A stretch of DNA of 6,751 nucleotides. It comes from Chloroflexota bacterium (lineage in GTDB: Bacteria; Chloroflexota; Anaerolineae; DTPP01). Under the pieces are notes generated by a model, which made no database searches, was not told the DNA's origin, and was given only the letters and a program-made list of their open reading frames with translations. Each line of letters starts with the position of its first letter. Within the stretch, counting starts at the first letter, position 1. Below are positions 1-6,492 of the stretch, piece after piece. The DNA lies in NCBI GenBank assembly GCA_012514615.1, contig JAAYZY010000501.1, forward strand, positions 1 through 6,751, read 5' to 3'. Position numbers and translations under genes: made by a program.

Positions 1-349
1 CATCCGTTTCCGCCGCGCTGCTGCGCCGGAACCGGCCGCCAGCGGGCCCAAGACGATCCTGCACTACGTCCTGTTCGGGCCGCCGGAACGCCCGGAGACC
101 CAGGCCGACCTGTGCATGGCCGTGGGCTACCTGCTGCGCTTCGCTCCCACCTTCGGCTTCTCCCCCGACGAGGCGCTCCACGCCGACCTGGTGGCCATCG
201 TGGGCGGGGAGGAGGCGGTGAGCGCAGCGGCAGAGGAGCATCTGCGCGCCGCAGGCTGCCGCGTCTTCCGTGTGGCAGGCGCCAGCCGCGAGGTAGATGC
301 GCGGCTCACCGAGCTGGAAGAAAGGGGAACGCCCTTCCCCGACGCATAG
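1..349 (+). CDS. C-terminal end of a protein with a cell-wall-binding-repeat-like domain (5' partial)
   Basis: The reading frame is open from the window edge (first full codon at base 2) to TAG at 347-349, giving 115 residues of a longer protein whose start lies outside. After a low-complexity stretch rich in Ala, Pro and Arg comes a compact domain starting around KTILHYVLFGPP. It ends with a segment running LVAIVGGEEAVS, then EEHLRAAGCRVFRVAG. This 'IVGG-x-x-AVS ... L-x-x-x-G-C-x-V-x-R-x-x-G' pattern resembles one unit of the putative cell wall binding repeat 2 family, although only one unit is visible and the match is by eye. If correct, the missing N-terminal part would carry the main, probably extracytoplasmic, function. 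The coding frame is well supported by the uninterrupted frame and by the tight junction with the next gene; the functional call is weak. The internal ATG at 116 is not a plausible start because the conserved-looking sequence runs upstream of it. Confidence 0.72.
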   Translation, partial: IRFRRAAAPEPAASGPKTILHYVLFGPPERPETQADLCMAVGYLLRFAPTFGFSPDEALHADLVAIVGGEEAVSAAAEEHLRAAGCRVFRVAGASREVDARLTELEERGTPFPDA

Positions 350-353
350 GAGA
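348..353 (+). promoter_or_regulatory. Ribosome binding site of the glycosyltransferase, overlapping the upstream stop
   Basis: AGGAGA lies 8 bases before the ATG at 362 and shares two bases with the TAG stop (347-349) of the preceding gene. This fixes the start and suggests both genes lie on one transcript, with ribosomes ending the first gene able to restart on the second. Confidence 0.75.
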
Positions 354-361
354 CCATCTGC

Positions 362-2428
362 ATGCCGCCAGACCCTGCCCCCGCTCTGGCTTCCTCACCA
401 GCCCGCCCTGCTGCCCGGGGTGAGTGGCTGGCCGTGGCCGCGCTCACGCTGTTGGCCGCGGCCCTGCGCTTCCCCCTGCTGGAGAGCGTGCCGCCCGGAT
501 TCCACTTCGATGAAGCTTACGAGGCCGTGGAAGCGCTGCGGGTCCTGCAGCAGCCGGACTACCGCCCCATCTTCTTCACCGGCAACTTCGGTGTCGAGCC
601 GGTCTTCATCTACCTCACCGCCTTGGCCTTTCGCCTCTTTGGGGCCAGCCCCCTGGCCATGCGCGCCGTGGCCGCGTTGGCTGGTTCCCTCACCGTGCCG
701 GCGCTCTACCTGCTGGGTCGGGCCATGCGCCGGGCCGATCCTACCCTGCCGCGCTTCTTTCCTTTGGCGGCCGCGGCGGCCCTGGCCGGCCTGTTCTGGC
801 ACCTCTTCTACAGCCGTGTGGGCATCGAGCCTGTCTTGGTGCCGCTGTTCGCCACGCTGACCTTCGCCTGCTTCTGGTGGGGCGTCGCCGATGGCGGCTG
901 GGGCCCGTGGCTGGGCGCTGGGGTCTGCCTGGCCCTCTGCACCTACGCCTACCCAGCCGGGCGCATGGCGCCGCTGCTCTTCGCGGCGGCGGCCGCTTGG
1001 GGGCTCCTGTGCGCCTGGGGACCCTGGCGCAAGCGGCTGGGCGGCCTGCTGCTGGTGGGCCTGGCCGCGGCGGCGCTGCTAGCGCCCCTGGCTTGGTTCT
1101 TCTACCAGCAGCCGGACCTGCTGACCCTGCGCGCCAGCCAAGTGGCCGTGGCCGGCCAAGAGACCGGCTCCTTGGGCGATAACATCCTGCGCACCTTGGG
1201 CATGTTCAGCCTGCGCGGCGACCCTGACCCCCGCAACAACCTGCCTGGCCGCCCGGTGCTGGACCTCTTCTTGGCTCTGCCGTTCTACGGCGGGTTGCTG
1301 CTGGCCTTGCGCTGGGTGCGTCGGCCGGTCTGGGGCAGCCTCCTCCTCTGGCTGGGGGTCATGCTGCTGCCCACCGCCCTCACCGAATACCCGCCGCACT
1401 TCCGCCGGGCCATCGGTGCGGCGCCGGCTGTGGCCATGCTGGCCGGCCTGGGCGCGGCCGCGGCCCTGGATGCGGTGCGCCCACTGGCGGCTGGGCGGCG
1501 CGCTCAATCCGGGCCAGCGCTCTGGTGGGGCGCTTGTCTGCTCGTCCTGGCGCTTTGGGGCGGCAGCGTGGCCCAGGCGGCGCGGGATTACTTCGTCGCC
1601 TGGGGGCAGAGCCCGGCCGTCTTCTACGCCTACGACGAGGGGCTCTGGGCCCTGGGCCAGCGGCTGCGCGGTCTGGACGGCGAGCGGGTCTACCTTTCGC
1701 CGCGCTCGCCCGAGCACTACACCTTGGGCTTTGCCCTGTGGGGCCAGCCCACCCTGCCCCGGGCCTTTGACGGGCGGCACGGGCTGGTGCTGCCCCGGGC
1801 TTCTGCTGAGGGAGATGCCTGGTATGCCGTGGTGACCCATGAAGACTGGCGCTTCCCGCTGCTCCTGGAGCCGTTCCTGCCCGGGGCGCGCTTGGAAGAG
1901 CAGATCCTGGACGGCGAAGGCCGGGTCTACGCCCAGGTCTGGCGCTTGCCGGCGGGCCAGGGCGTAGACCCGGCCCCGACCCCGGCCATGGAGGTGCGCT
2001 TCGGCGAGGCCTTGGTGTTGCGGGGCTACAGCGTGGAGCCAAAGCTTCCCGAGCCGGGCAAGAGCCTCTACCTCACCCTCTACTGGCAGGCCCTGGCTCC
2101 GGTGGCGCAAGACTACACTGTCTTCACCCACCTGCTGGGTCCCCACAACCCAGCCAGCGGCGGCCCGGTCTGGGCCGGGCACGATGGGCAGCCGCTGGGC
2201 GGCAGCTACCCGACTTCCCGCTGGGCCACCGACGAGTGGATTGTGGATCAGCACGAGTGGCAGGTGCCGGCCGACACGCCTCGGGGCTCCTACGACATCG
2301 AAGTGGGCCTCTACCGCTTGGAGACAGGGGAACGCCTGCCGGTTCAGGTGGCCGGTCGGCAGGTGGGCGATCACGTGGTGCTGGGGCGTCTGGCCGTGGC
2401 GCCGCCCTGCCCCTCCTGTCGCGAGTAG
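362..2428 (+). CDS. GT-C family glycosyltransferase (family 39/ArnT-like) with C-terminal beta-rich domain
   Basis: This 688-residue polytopic membrane protein should transfer a sugar from a polyprenyl-phosphate donor on the outer face of the membrane. The acceptor cannot be told from sequence. The first hydrophobic helix (about 23-40) is followed by a loop with FHFDEAYE, where Asp50-Glu51 match the catalytic acidic motif of GT39/PMT enzymes. NFGVEPVFIY (75-84) matches the second loop motif. Further helices run to about residue 408, including the family-like segments YSRVGIEPV (150-158) and CTYAYPAGR (193-201). About 410-540 looks soluble. From about residue 543 to 680 there is a separate beta-strand-rich domain, with motifs such as YTVFTHLLGP, then PTSRW and YDIEVGLYRLETGERL, of a kind I recall at the C-terminus of related Chloroflexota enzymes. 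The ATG at 362 has an AGGAGA Shine-Dalgarno. The upstream gene ends 12 bases earlier, implying an operon. The family is secure; donor, acceptor and pathway are unknown. Confidence 0.92.
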   Translation: MPPDPAPALASSPARPAARGEWLAVAALTLLAAALRFPLLESVPPGFHFDEAYEAVEALRVLQQPDYRPIFFTGNFGVEPVFIYLTALAFRLFGASPLAMRAVAALAGSLTVPALYLLGRAMRRADPTLPRFFPLAAAAALAGLFWHLFYSRVGIEPVLVPLFATLTFACFWWGVADGGWGPWLGAGVCLALCTYAYPAGRMAPLLFAAAAAWGLLCAWGPWRKRLGGLLLVGLAAAALLAPLAWFFYQQPDLLTLRASQVAVAGQETGSLGDNILRTLGMFSLRGDPDPRNNLPGRPVLDLFLALPFYGGLLLALRWVRRPVWGSLLLWLGVMLLPTALTEYPPHFRRAIGAAPAVAMLAGLGAAAALDAVRPLAAGRRAQSGPALWWGACLLVLALWGGSVAQAARDYFVAWGQSPAVFYAYDEGLWALGQRLRGLDGERVYLSPRSPEHYTLGFALWGQPTLPRAFDGRHGLVLPRASAEGDAWYAVVTHEDWRFPLLLEPFLPGARLEEQILDGEGRVYAQVWRLPAGQGVDPAPTPAMEVRFGEALVLRGYSVEPKLPEPGKSLYLTLYWQALAPVAQDYTVFTHLLGPHNPASGGPVWAGHDGQPLGGSYPTSRWATDEWIVDQHEWQVPADTPRGSYDIEVGLYRLETGERLPVQVAGRQVGDHVVLGRLAVAPPCPSCRE

Positions 2429-2487
2429 GCCCGGCTTTGGGGGTGTCGGCAGTGGACGTGCGCCTCTCGCTTTCACCCCGGATGCGG

Positions 2488-2493
2488 TATAAT
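2488..2493 (+). promoter_or_regulatory. Probable promoter -10 box for the alpha/beta hydrolase
   Basis: A perfect TATAAT stands in the 97-bp gap between the glycosyltransferase stop and the hydrolase start, in otherwise GC-rich DNA. A start near base 2500 would give a short leader of about 26 bases to the GTG at 2526. No convincing -35 hexamer is present at 16-18 bp spacing (the DNA there reads tctcgc or similar), so either the -10 carries the promoter with an activator, or it is a chance match. Confidence 0.5.
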
Positions 2494-2512
2494 GGCAAGG
2501 GATGCTTGGGGC

Positions 2513-2521
2513 GGGAGGGGG
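2513..2521 (+). promoter_or_regulatory. Ribosome binding site selecting the GTG start of the hydrolase
   Basis: GGGAGGGGG contains a GGAGG core (2514-2518) 7 bases before GTG at 2526. The upstream in-frame ATG at 2502 has only AAGGG two bases before it, which is too close, and would lie almost at the predicted transcription start. The GTG is therefore preferred. Confidence 0.6.
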
Positions 2522-2525
2522 TGCC

Positions 2526-3509
2526 GTGAGACAGGTGGGGCAGCTCCTGCTGGCTGCGGTGGGGCTGGTCGCCTTGGGGCTGCTGGCGGTGCCTTTGGCG
2601 GTGCCCCTGCCGCCGGCCGCGGGCACCGCGTTGCCAGGCCTGCTGGCTGACCCCGACAGCAGGTTCGTGGAAGTCAACGGGCTCTCCGTGCACTACAAAG
2701 AGGCCGGAGGCGGCGAGCCGAACCTGATCCTGCTGCATGGTTTCGGGGCCAGCCTCTTCTCGTGGCAGCAGGTGGTCGAGCCGCTGGGCAGCCTGGGGAG
2801 GGTCGTCTCGTTTGACCGGCCGGCCTTCGGGCTCACCGAGCGCCCCCTGCCCGGCCAGTGGCAGGGCCAGAGCCCCTACAGCAGCGAGGCGCAGGTCGCT
2901 CTCACCGTGGGGTTGATGGATGCCCTGGGGATGGAGCAGGCCGTCTTGGTGGGCAACTCGGCCGGCGGTACGGTGGCGGTGCGCACCGCGCTGGAGCACC
3001 CCGAACGGGTACAGGCGTTGGTGTTGGTGGATGCCGCCATCTACGCCGGGGGCGGCTCGCCCACGTGGCTGACGCCGCTGTTCCGCACGCCCCAGGGGCG
3101 CTGGTGGGGCCCCTTCGTGCTGCGGCAGCTCCTGCCGACGCGAGGCGACGACCTGATTCGCTCGGCCTGGTACGACGAGAGCAGGGTTGCCGAGGCGACC
3201 CTGGCTGGCTACCGCAAGCCGCTGCAAGCCCATCACTGGGACCGTGCCCTGTGGGAGCTGGTGGCCGCCAGCAGCGCCTCCGACTTGGGGGAGCGCTTGG
3301 CCCAGGTGACGGTGCCCAGCGTGGTGATCACCGGCGACAGCGACGCCTGGGTACCCACAGAACAGAGTATCCGCCTGGCCGGCGAGCTGCCCAACGCCCG
3401 CTTGGCTGTGCTGCCCGACTGCGGCCACGTGCCTCAAGAGGAGTGCCCGGGGCCTTTCCTGGAGGCGCTGAGCCAGTTCCTGGGCGATGCGCCCTGGACC
3501 AGCCCATAG
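2526..3509 (+). CDS. Membrane-anchored or secreted alpha/beta-fold hydrolase
   Basis: This 327-residue serine hydrolase of the alpha/beta superfamily begins with a strongly hydrophobic helix (about residues 5-28, LLLAAVGLVALGLLAVPLAV). That helix is either an uncleaved anchor or a signal peptide, so the catalytic domain probably works outside the membrane. HGFGASLFSW supplies the oxyanion-hole region and GNSAGG the nucleophile elbow with Ser145. GDSDAWVP gives the acid, most likely Asp273, and DCGHVPQEE the catalytic His301, so the triad is complete and in the usual order. A cap region lies between about residues 175 and 245. The closest style is the broad group annotated as alpha/beta hydrolase, including MenH-like and proline-iminopeptidase-like proteins; the substrate cannot be named. 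The GTG at 2526 is chosen over an in-frame ATG at 2502 because of its Shine-Dalgarno; the longer form would add 8 residues. The gene sits 97 bp after the glycosyltransferase and 64 bp before the asparaginase. Confidence 0.9.
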   Translation: MRQVGQLLLAAVGLVALGLLAVPLAVPLPPAAGTALPGLLADPDSRFVEVNGLSVHYKEAGGGEPNLILLHGFGASLFSWQQVVEPLGSLGRVVSFDRPAFGLTERPLPGQWQGQSPYSSEAQVALTVGLMDALGMEQAVLVGNSAGGTVAVRTALEHPERVQALVLVDAAIYAGGGSPTWLTPLFRTPQGRWWGPFVLRQLLPTRGDDLIRSAWYDESRVAEATLAGYRKPLQAHHWDRALWELVAASSASDLGERLAQVTVPSVVITGDSDAWVPTEQSIRLAGELPNARLAVLPDCGHVPQEECPGPFLEALSQFLGDAPWTSP

Positions 3510-3573
3510 CTTGCTTGGCCAACCAGGGCCGAGACCAATCTGCAAGGAAGCGAGGAAGACGACAAGAAAACAT

Positions 3574-4473
3574 ATGGACTTAGCGATTATTGTCCACGGT
3601 GGAGCCTGGGAGATCCCTGAAGAACTGCACGAGGCGCACATCGCCGGCTGCCGCCGGGCGGCACAGGATGGCTGGGCGGTGCTGACCCGGGGCGGCTCGG
3701 CCCTGGAGGCGGTGGAGGCGGCCGTGGCCAGCATGGAAGACGACCCTGTCTTCGATGCCGGGCGCGGGTCGTGCCTCAACGCCGCCGGCCAGATCGAGCT
3801 GGACGCTGGGCTGATGAACGGCGGCGACATGCGGGTGGGCGCGGTGGCTGCAGTGCAAGACATCGCCAACCCGATCCGCCTGGCCCGGCTGGTGCTGGAG
3901 AAGAGCCCCAGCATCCTCTTGGCCGGCTATGGGGCGCAGCTCTTCGCCCAGGAGATGGGCATGCCCCTGGTCCCACCGCAAAGCCTGGTGGTGGAGCGGG
4001 AGCAGCAGCGCTGGGAGCAGTTGCGCCACGAAGCCGGCTTCCAGGTGCAGGACGCCTTTGGCAAGTCTGACACGGTGGGGGCGGTGGCGCTGGATGCCCG
4101 GGGCAACCTGGCGTCGGGCACCTCGACCGGCGGGGTGCCGTTCAAGCGGCCGGGCCGTATAGGCGACGTGCCCCAGGTGGGCTGCGGGTTCTACGCCGAC
4201 AACGGCATCGGCGGCGTCTCTTGCACCGGGTGGGGCGAGAGCATCGCCAAGGTGGTGCTGGCCAAGACGGCGCTGGACCTGCTGGGGCAGACCGCCGACG
4301 CCCAGTTGGCGGCGCGCCTGGCCATCGAGATCCTTGCCGGCAAGGTGCGTGGCCTGGGCGGTCTCATCCTGCTGGATACCCATGGCCGGCCCGGCTGGGC
4401 CTACAACACGCCCCACATGGCCATGGCCTACCAGCTGCCGGGTATGGACGAGCCACGGGCGCAGGTGCGTTAG
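3574..4473 (+). CDS. Isoaspartyl peptidase / type III L-asparaginase (Ntn hydrolase)
   Basis: This 299-residue protein matches the plant-type asparaginase family along its whole length (E. coli EcAIII and human ASRGL1 are slightly longer). Known members are made as inactive precursors that cut themselves before a Thr, which then becomes the nucleophile. They hydrolyse beta-aspartyl dipeptides from damaged or degraded proteins and, less well, L-asparagine. Here IVHGGAW opens the protein (residues 6-12) and FDAGRGSCLNAAG (60-72) follows. The cleavage site is SDTVGAVALD, making Thr167 the predicted nucleophile and giving alpha (1-166) and beta (167-299) chains. TSTGGVPFKRPGRIGDVP (183-200) holds the substrate-binding Arg195 and Asp198, and TGWGE (218-222) the Thr-Gly pair. 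No signal peptide is visible, so it is cytoplasmic. The ATG at 3574 fits the family N-terminus; an in-frame ATG at 3487 would overlap the hydrolase and add an unrelated extension. The ribosome site is poor, with only purine-rich GAGGAAG 15 bases upstream. The 64-bp gap before it shows no clear promoter, so co-transcription with the hydrolase is likely. Confidence 0.95.
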   Translation: MDLAIIVHGGAWEIPEELHEAHIAGCRRAAQDGWAVLTRGGSALEAVEAAVASMEDDPVFDAGRGSCLNAAGQIELDAGLMNGGDMRVGAVAAVQDIANPIRLARLVLEKSPSILLAGYGAQLFAQEMGMPLVPPQSLVVEREQQRWEQLRHEAGFQVQDAFGKSDTVGAVALDARGNLASGTSTGGVPFKRPGRIGDVPQVGCGFYADNGIGGVSCTGWGESIAKVVLAKTALDLLGQTADAQLAARLAIEILAGKVRGLGGLILLDTHGRPGWAYNTPHMAMAYQLPGMDEPRAQVR

Positions 4474-4536
4474 GGAGCAGGCAGGGGACCTGGCGCGACC
4501 CAAACGGCCGGGCGCGGCTGAGCATGTGTGGGAAGA

Positions 4537-4579
4537 AGAGGGGCTGCACTCAGCAGATCGGCGCTGGGGCAGCCCCTCT
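4537..4579. terminator. Convergent, probably bidirectional transcription terminator
   Basis: A perfect 11-bp inverted repeat (AGAGGGGCTGC at 4537-4547 and GCAGCCCCTCT at 4569-4579) encloses a 21-base loop, which may itself form a small CAGC/GCTG stem (4551-4554 with 4563-4566). It lies 63 bp after the asparaginase stop and 111 bp past the tatA stop, between two converging operons. The T-tract is weak on both strands: GTCTG follows on plus, and the more pyrimidine-rich TCTTCCC on minus. Position and stem strength support the call; the lack of a real U-run keeps it moderate. Confidence 0.6.
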
Positions 4580-4635
4580 GTCTGTGGCGGCGTGCGCGCG
4601 CAGCTCCCACCCCGCCCCAAAGCGCTGGCGCCCCG

Positions 4636-4659
4636 CGAGAACGGGCAGCTCCCCGCTCG
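4636..4659. other. Imperfect hairpin downstream of tatA
   Basis: CGAG (4636-4639) pairs with CTCG (4656-4659), and CGGG (4642-4645) with CCCG (4652-4655), around a six-base loop with a two-base AA bulge. It begins 31 bp past the tatA stop on the minus strand and has no T-run after it. It could stabilise the 3' end of the tatA message or be a chance fold in GC-rich DNA. Confidence 0.25.
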
Positions 4660-4690
4660 GTGAGGGGTGAGGCAAGGTTCTGCAGTAGGC

Positions 4691-4873
4691 TTACTTCTCC
4701 GTCTCTTCCTTCGGTTCGGCGGCAGGGTTGGACTTGTCTTCCTGCGCCTTGCGGAACTCGCGGATGCTCTTGCCCACAGCCCCGCCGATCTCCGGCAGCC
4801 TTCCGACGCCGAAGACAATGATGATGATCACCAGGATGATGAGCAGTTCTGGTACGCCAAGATGTGGGATCAA
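4691..4873 (-). CDS. tatA: Twin-arginine translocase subunit TatA/TatE family
   Basis: This 60-residue protein has the full TatA plan. A short periplasmic N-terminus with Glu9 precedes a single membrane helix (about 8-21, rich in Ile and Val). Next come the Phe21-Gly22 hinge and an amphipathic helix starting RLPEIGGAVGKSIREFRKA (25-43), then a charged, disordered tail. TatA oligomers, with TatC (and TatB where present), carry folded proteins bearing twin-arginine signals across the cytoplasmic membrane. No tatC is in this window. The start is TTG at 4873, supported by a perfect AGGAGG 7 bases upstream; no better start exists. The TTG overlaps the TGA stop of the upstream HEAT-repeat gene (TTGA), so the two are translationally coupled and share its promoter. 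It is at the short end for the family but complete. TatA, TatB and TatE cannot be separated firmly by sequence alone; the short length and the -FG-x-x-x-LPE- hinge favour TatA. Confidence 0.93.
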   Translation of the reverse strand: MIPHLGVPELLIILVIIIIVFGVGRLPEIGGAVGKSIREFRKAQEDKSNPAAEPKEETEK

Positions 4874-6486
4874 CTCGAGACCTCCTCCAAGGGTGTTGTC
4901 GATTTCTCGCCAGGGTTGGCGCGAGCAAGTTCATCTTTCGGGCGGCGGTCTGTGGCAGACTTCTGGCGAGACTCTTCCCAGGCCAGGGCCAGGGCCCGTT
5001 CGGCCAACGCCGTCAGCAGAGGGTGTTCCCCTCGCCCTTCTATCGATAGCCCCAGGGCCGCTGCCAGGGCCAGTTCTGCCAGGCCGCCGGCGCCGGCCAA
5101 ACGCAGCCACTCGCTGTTGGCCAGCAGGCTGCGGCGGGTGCTCTCCAGATGCTGGGCATCCCAGTGGCCTTCCACAAAGCGCTTCACCAGCTCCGCCCCG
5201 GCAGCCGTGCGCTGGCTGGGCGCGCCTGTCCCGTGCCAACCGCTCAGCAACGCGGCAGCCCCGTGGCCACCCGATGGCCAAGCGTCGAAGGCTGGGTGGG
5301 CCAGAAGCTGGCCGCTTTGGGCGAGCAGCGCCTGCGCTCGCTCTGGGGACAGATCGGCCTGAGGCTGCGGTGTGGGTTGCGGCAGGTCATAGCCCCAGAT
5401 GCTGTGTCCCCAAACACGGTAGCCCCAGGGCAGGCAGCCAGCCTGAGCCAGCGCCTGGGCCACCCCTTCTTCCATCCAACGCACGGCGTAGGCCGGCTCC
5501 GCTTCCAGCAACATCAGCGCTTCACCCCGCCACGGCAGGCTCAGGCGGTGCACCGCGCCCACTTGGGGCGCCCACTGCAGCGGCATCTCAGCCAGGGCCG
5601 GCACTCCTACGCATTCGGTGATGCCCTGGGCCATATCCAGCATCACGGTGACCAGGTTCACCACCCTGTCTGGGTGCACCACCTCCAGCACCCAGATGGA
5701 GAAGTTGCCCTGGTCGTCGGCTGGGCTCACCAGCAGCCGACAGTGCTCCTCCAACGGCGTCTTGGGCTGGGCCGGCACCCCGGCCATCAGCAGTTTGCGC
5801 TGGGCTCGCTGCGCCCAAGGCCGCCGCTCCTGGGGCAGGCATGGGGCCAAGCTCTCCAGGGCCTGCACGGCAGTCGGCATGCGGATCGTGCCTAGGATGC
5901 GCAGCGCCTCGCTGGCGACCTCGCTGCGGGGGTCCAGCGCCAGCAGGCGCAGCGGCTCTACCACCGTGGCCGGCTCCATGGTCTCCGCGGCCTGCAGCAC
6001 CAGCAGGGCCACCTCGGTGGTCTCTTGCTCCAGGCTGCGCAGGTATTCCACGTAGACCTGGCGGTCGCTCTCGGCCCCCACAGCGGCCTCCCGCAGCGAC
6101 TGCCGAGCCACCTCCAGCGGGTCGACCAGCTCCAGGTAAAGATCGTCGCCGATCTCCTCGTCCAAGAACCGTTCCAGGATCATCAGTGCGGTGGCCCGCT
6201 CTTGGTCTGAGCGGCCCGGCTCCATCACCACTTCCCGCAGGGCGTAGGAGATCTCTTCGTGGGCCAGATGGCTGGCCACGGCCCCCAAGGCGGCCCGAAA
6301 CCGCTGGTCGGACGTGCCCAGGTTGGCCACCAGAACCGGCACCACCTGAGCGCCCTGACGGGCGATCCGTTGGGCCATGGCTTCGAACTCCGACGCCGTC
6401 GGCGCCTCCAGCATCTCCCGCAGGGCGGCCTCGATGCGCAGGCGATGGCGCAGGCTGGTGATGATCTTCCCTCGTTCTCCATTCAC
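4870..6486 (-). CDS. HEAT-repeat protein with an unrecognised C-terminal half
   Basis: The gene encodes 538 residues if it starts at GTG 6486. Residues 35-235 are a run of paired amphipathic helices typical of HEAT/ARM solenoids, for example VVPVLVANL, then FRAALGAVASHL, then VVEPLRLLALDPRSEVASEA followed by LRILGTI. Such solenoids usually act as protein-binding scaffolds. Residues 245-350 look mixed alpha/beta (FSIWVLEVVHPDRVVNLVTV, then LDMAQGITECVGVPAL) and are loosely like the tails of other Chloroflexota HEAT proteins I recall. A tryptophan-rich patch with three WG steps (354-366) and a Pro/Gln-rich linker follow, then a helical region (380-510) and a charged tail. No signal peptide or membrane helix is seen, so it is probably cytoplasmic. 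The GTG start is placed by a promoter whose expected start point falls on it. The frame stays open upstream to 6657, but that stretch covers both divergent promoters. A later start at ATG 6414 (Met25) is possible. Its stop overlaps tatA. Function unknown. Confidence 0.82.
   Translation of the reverse strand: MNGERGKIITSLRHRLRIEAALREMLEAPTASEFEAMAQRIARQGAQVVPVLVANLGTSDQRFRAALGAVASHLAHEEISYALREVVMEPGRSDQERATALMILERFLDEEIGDDLYLELVDPLEVARQSLREAAVGAESDRQVYVEYLRSLEQETTEVALLVLQAAETMEPATVVEPLRLLALDPRSEVASEALRILGTIRMPTAVQALESLAPCLPQERRPWAQRAQRKLLMAGVPAQPKTPLEEHCRLLVSPADDQGNFSIWVLEVVHPDRVVNLVTVMLDMAQGITECVGVPALAEMPLQWAPQVGAVHRLSLPWRGEALMLLEAEPAYAVRWMEEGVAQALAQAGCLPWGYRVWGHSIWGYDLPQPTPQPQADLSPERAQALLAQSGQLLAHPAFDAWPSGGHGAAALLSGWHGTGAPSQRTAAGAELVKRFVEGHWDAQHLESTRRSLLANSEWLRLAGAGGLAELALAAALGLSIEGRGEHPLLTALAERALALAWEESRQKSATDRRPKDELARANPGEKSTTPLEEVSS
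4881..4886 (-). promoter_or_regulatory. Ribosome binding site of tatA, inside the end of the upstream gene
   Basis: AGGAGG on the minus strand, 7 bases before the TTG at 4873, lies within the last codons of the HEAT-repeat gene. It settles the rare TTG start. Confidence 0.8.
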
Positions 6487-6492
6487 GGGGAG

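Noticed and set aside
1079..2677. Long open frame on the minus strand (532 codons) opposite the glycosyltransferase
   Set aside because: Its translation is low-complexity and family-free, it lies fully over a well-supported gene, and long antisense frames are expected in DNA this GC-rich.
3511..3539. Possible promoter TTGCTT-17-ACCAAT before the asparaginase
   Set aside because: Only three of six bases match in each box; too weak to call.
3487..3573. Earlier in-frame ATG for the asparaginase
   Set aside because: It overlaps the hydrolase end and adds 29 residues not seen in the family, whose members begin at the strand holding the VHGGAW motif.
2124..3914. Long minus-strand open frame (596 codons) across glycosyltransferase, hydrolase and asparaginase
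   Set aside because: It spans three recognised genes and two intergenic gaps, has no recognisable motif or ribosome site, and reads as a codon-bias shadow.
3580..4818. Minus-strand open frame (412 codons) opposite the asparaginase and running into tatA
   Set aside because: It covers the convergent terminator region and overlaps two secure genes; no protein-like features.
4728..5621. Plus-strand open frame (297 codons) opposite tatA and the HEAT gene
   Set aside because: Rich in Pro, Ala, Gly and Arg, without motifs; a shadow of the real minus-strand genes.
6225..6482. Out-of-frame ATG right after the HEAT gene GTG
   Set aside because: It opens an 85-codon Arg/Pro/Trp-rich frame that stops inside the HEAT gene and has no family likeness.
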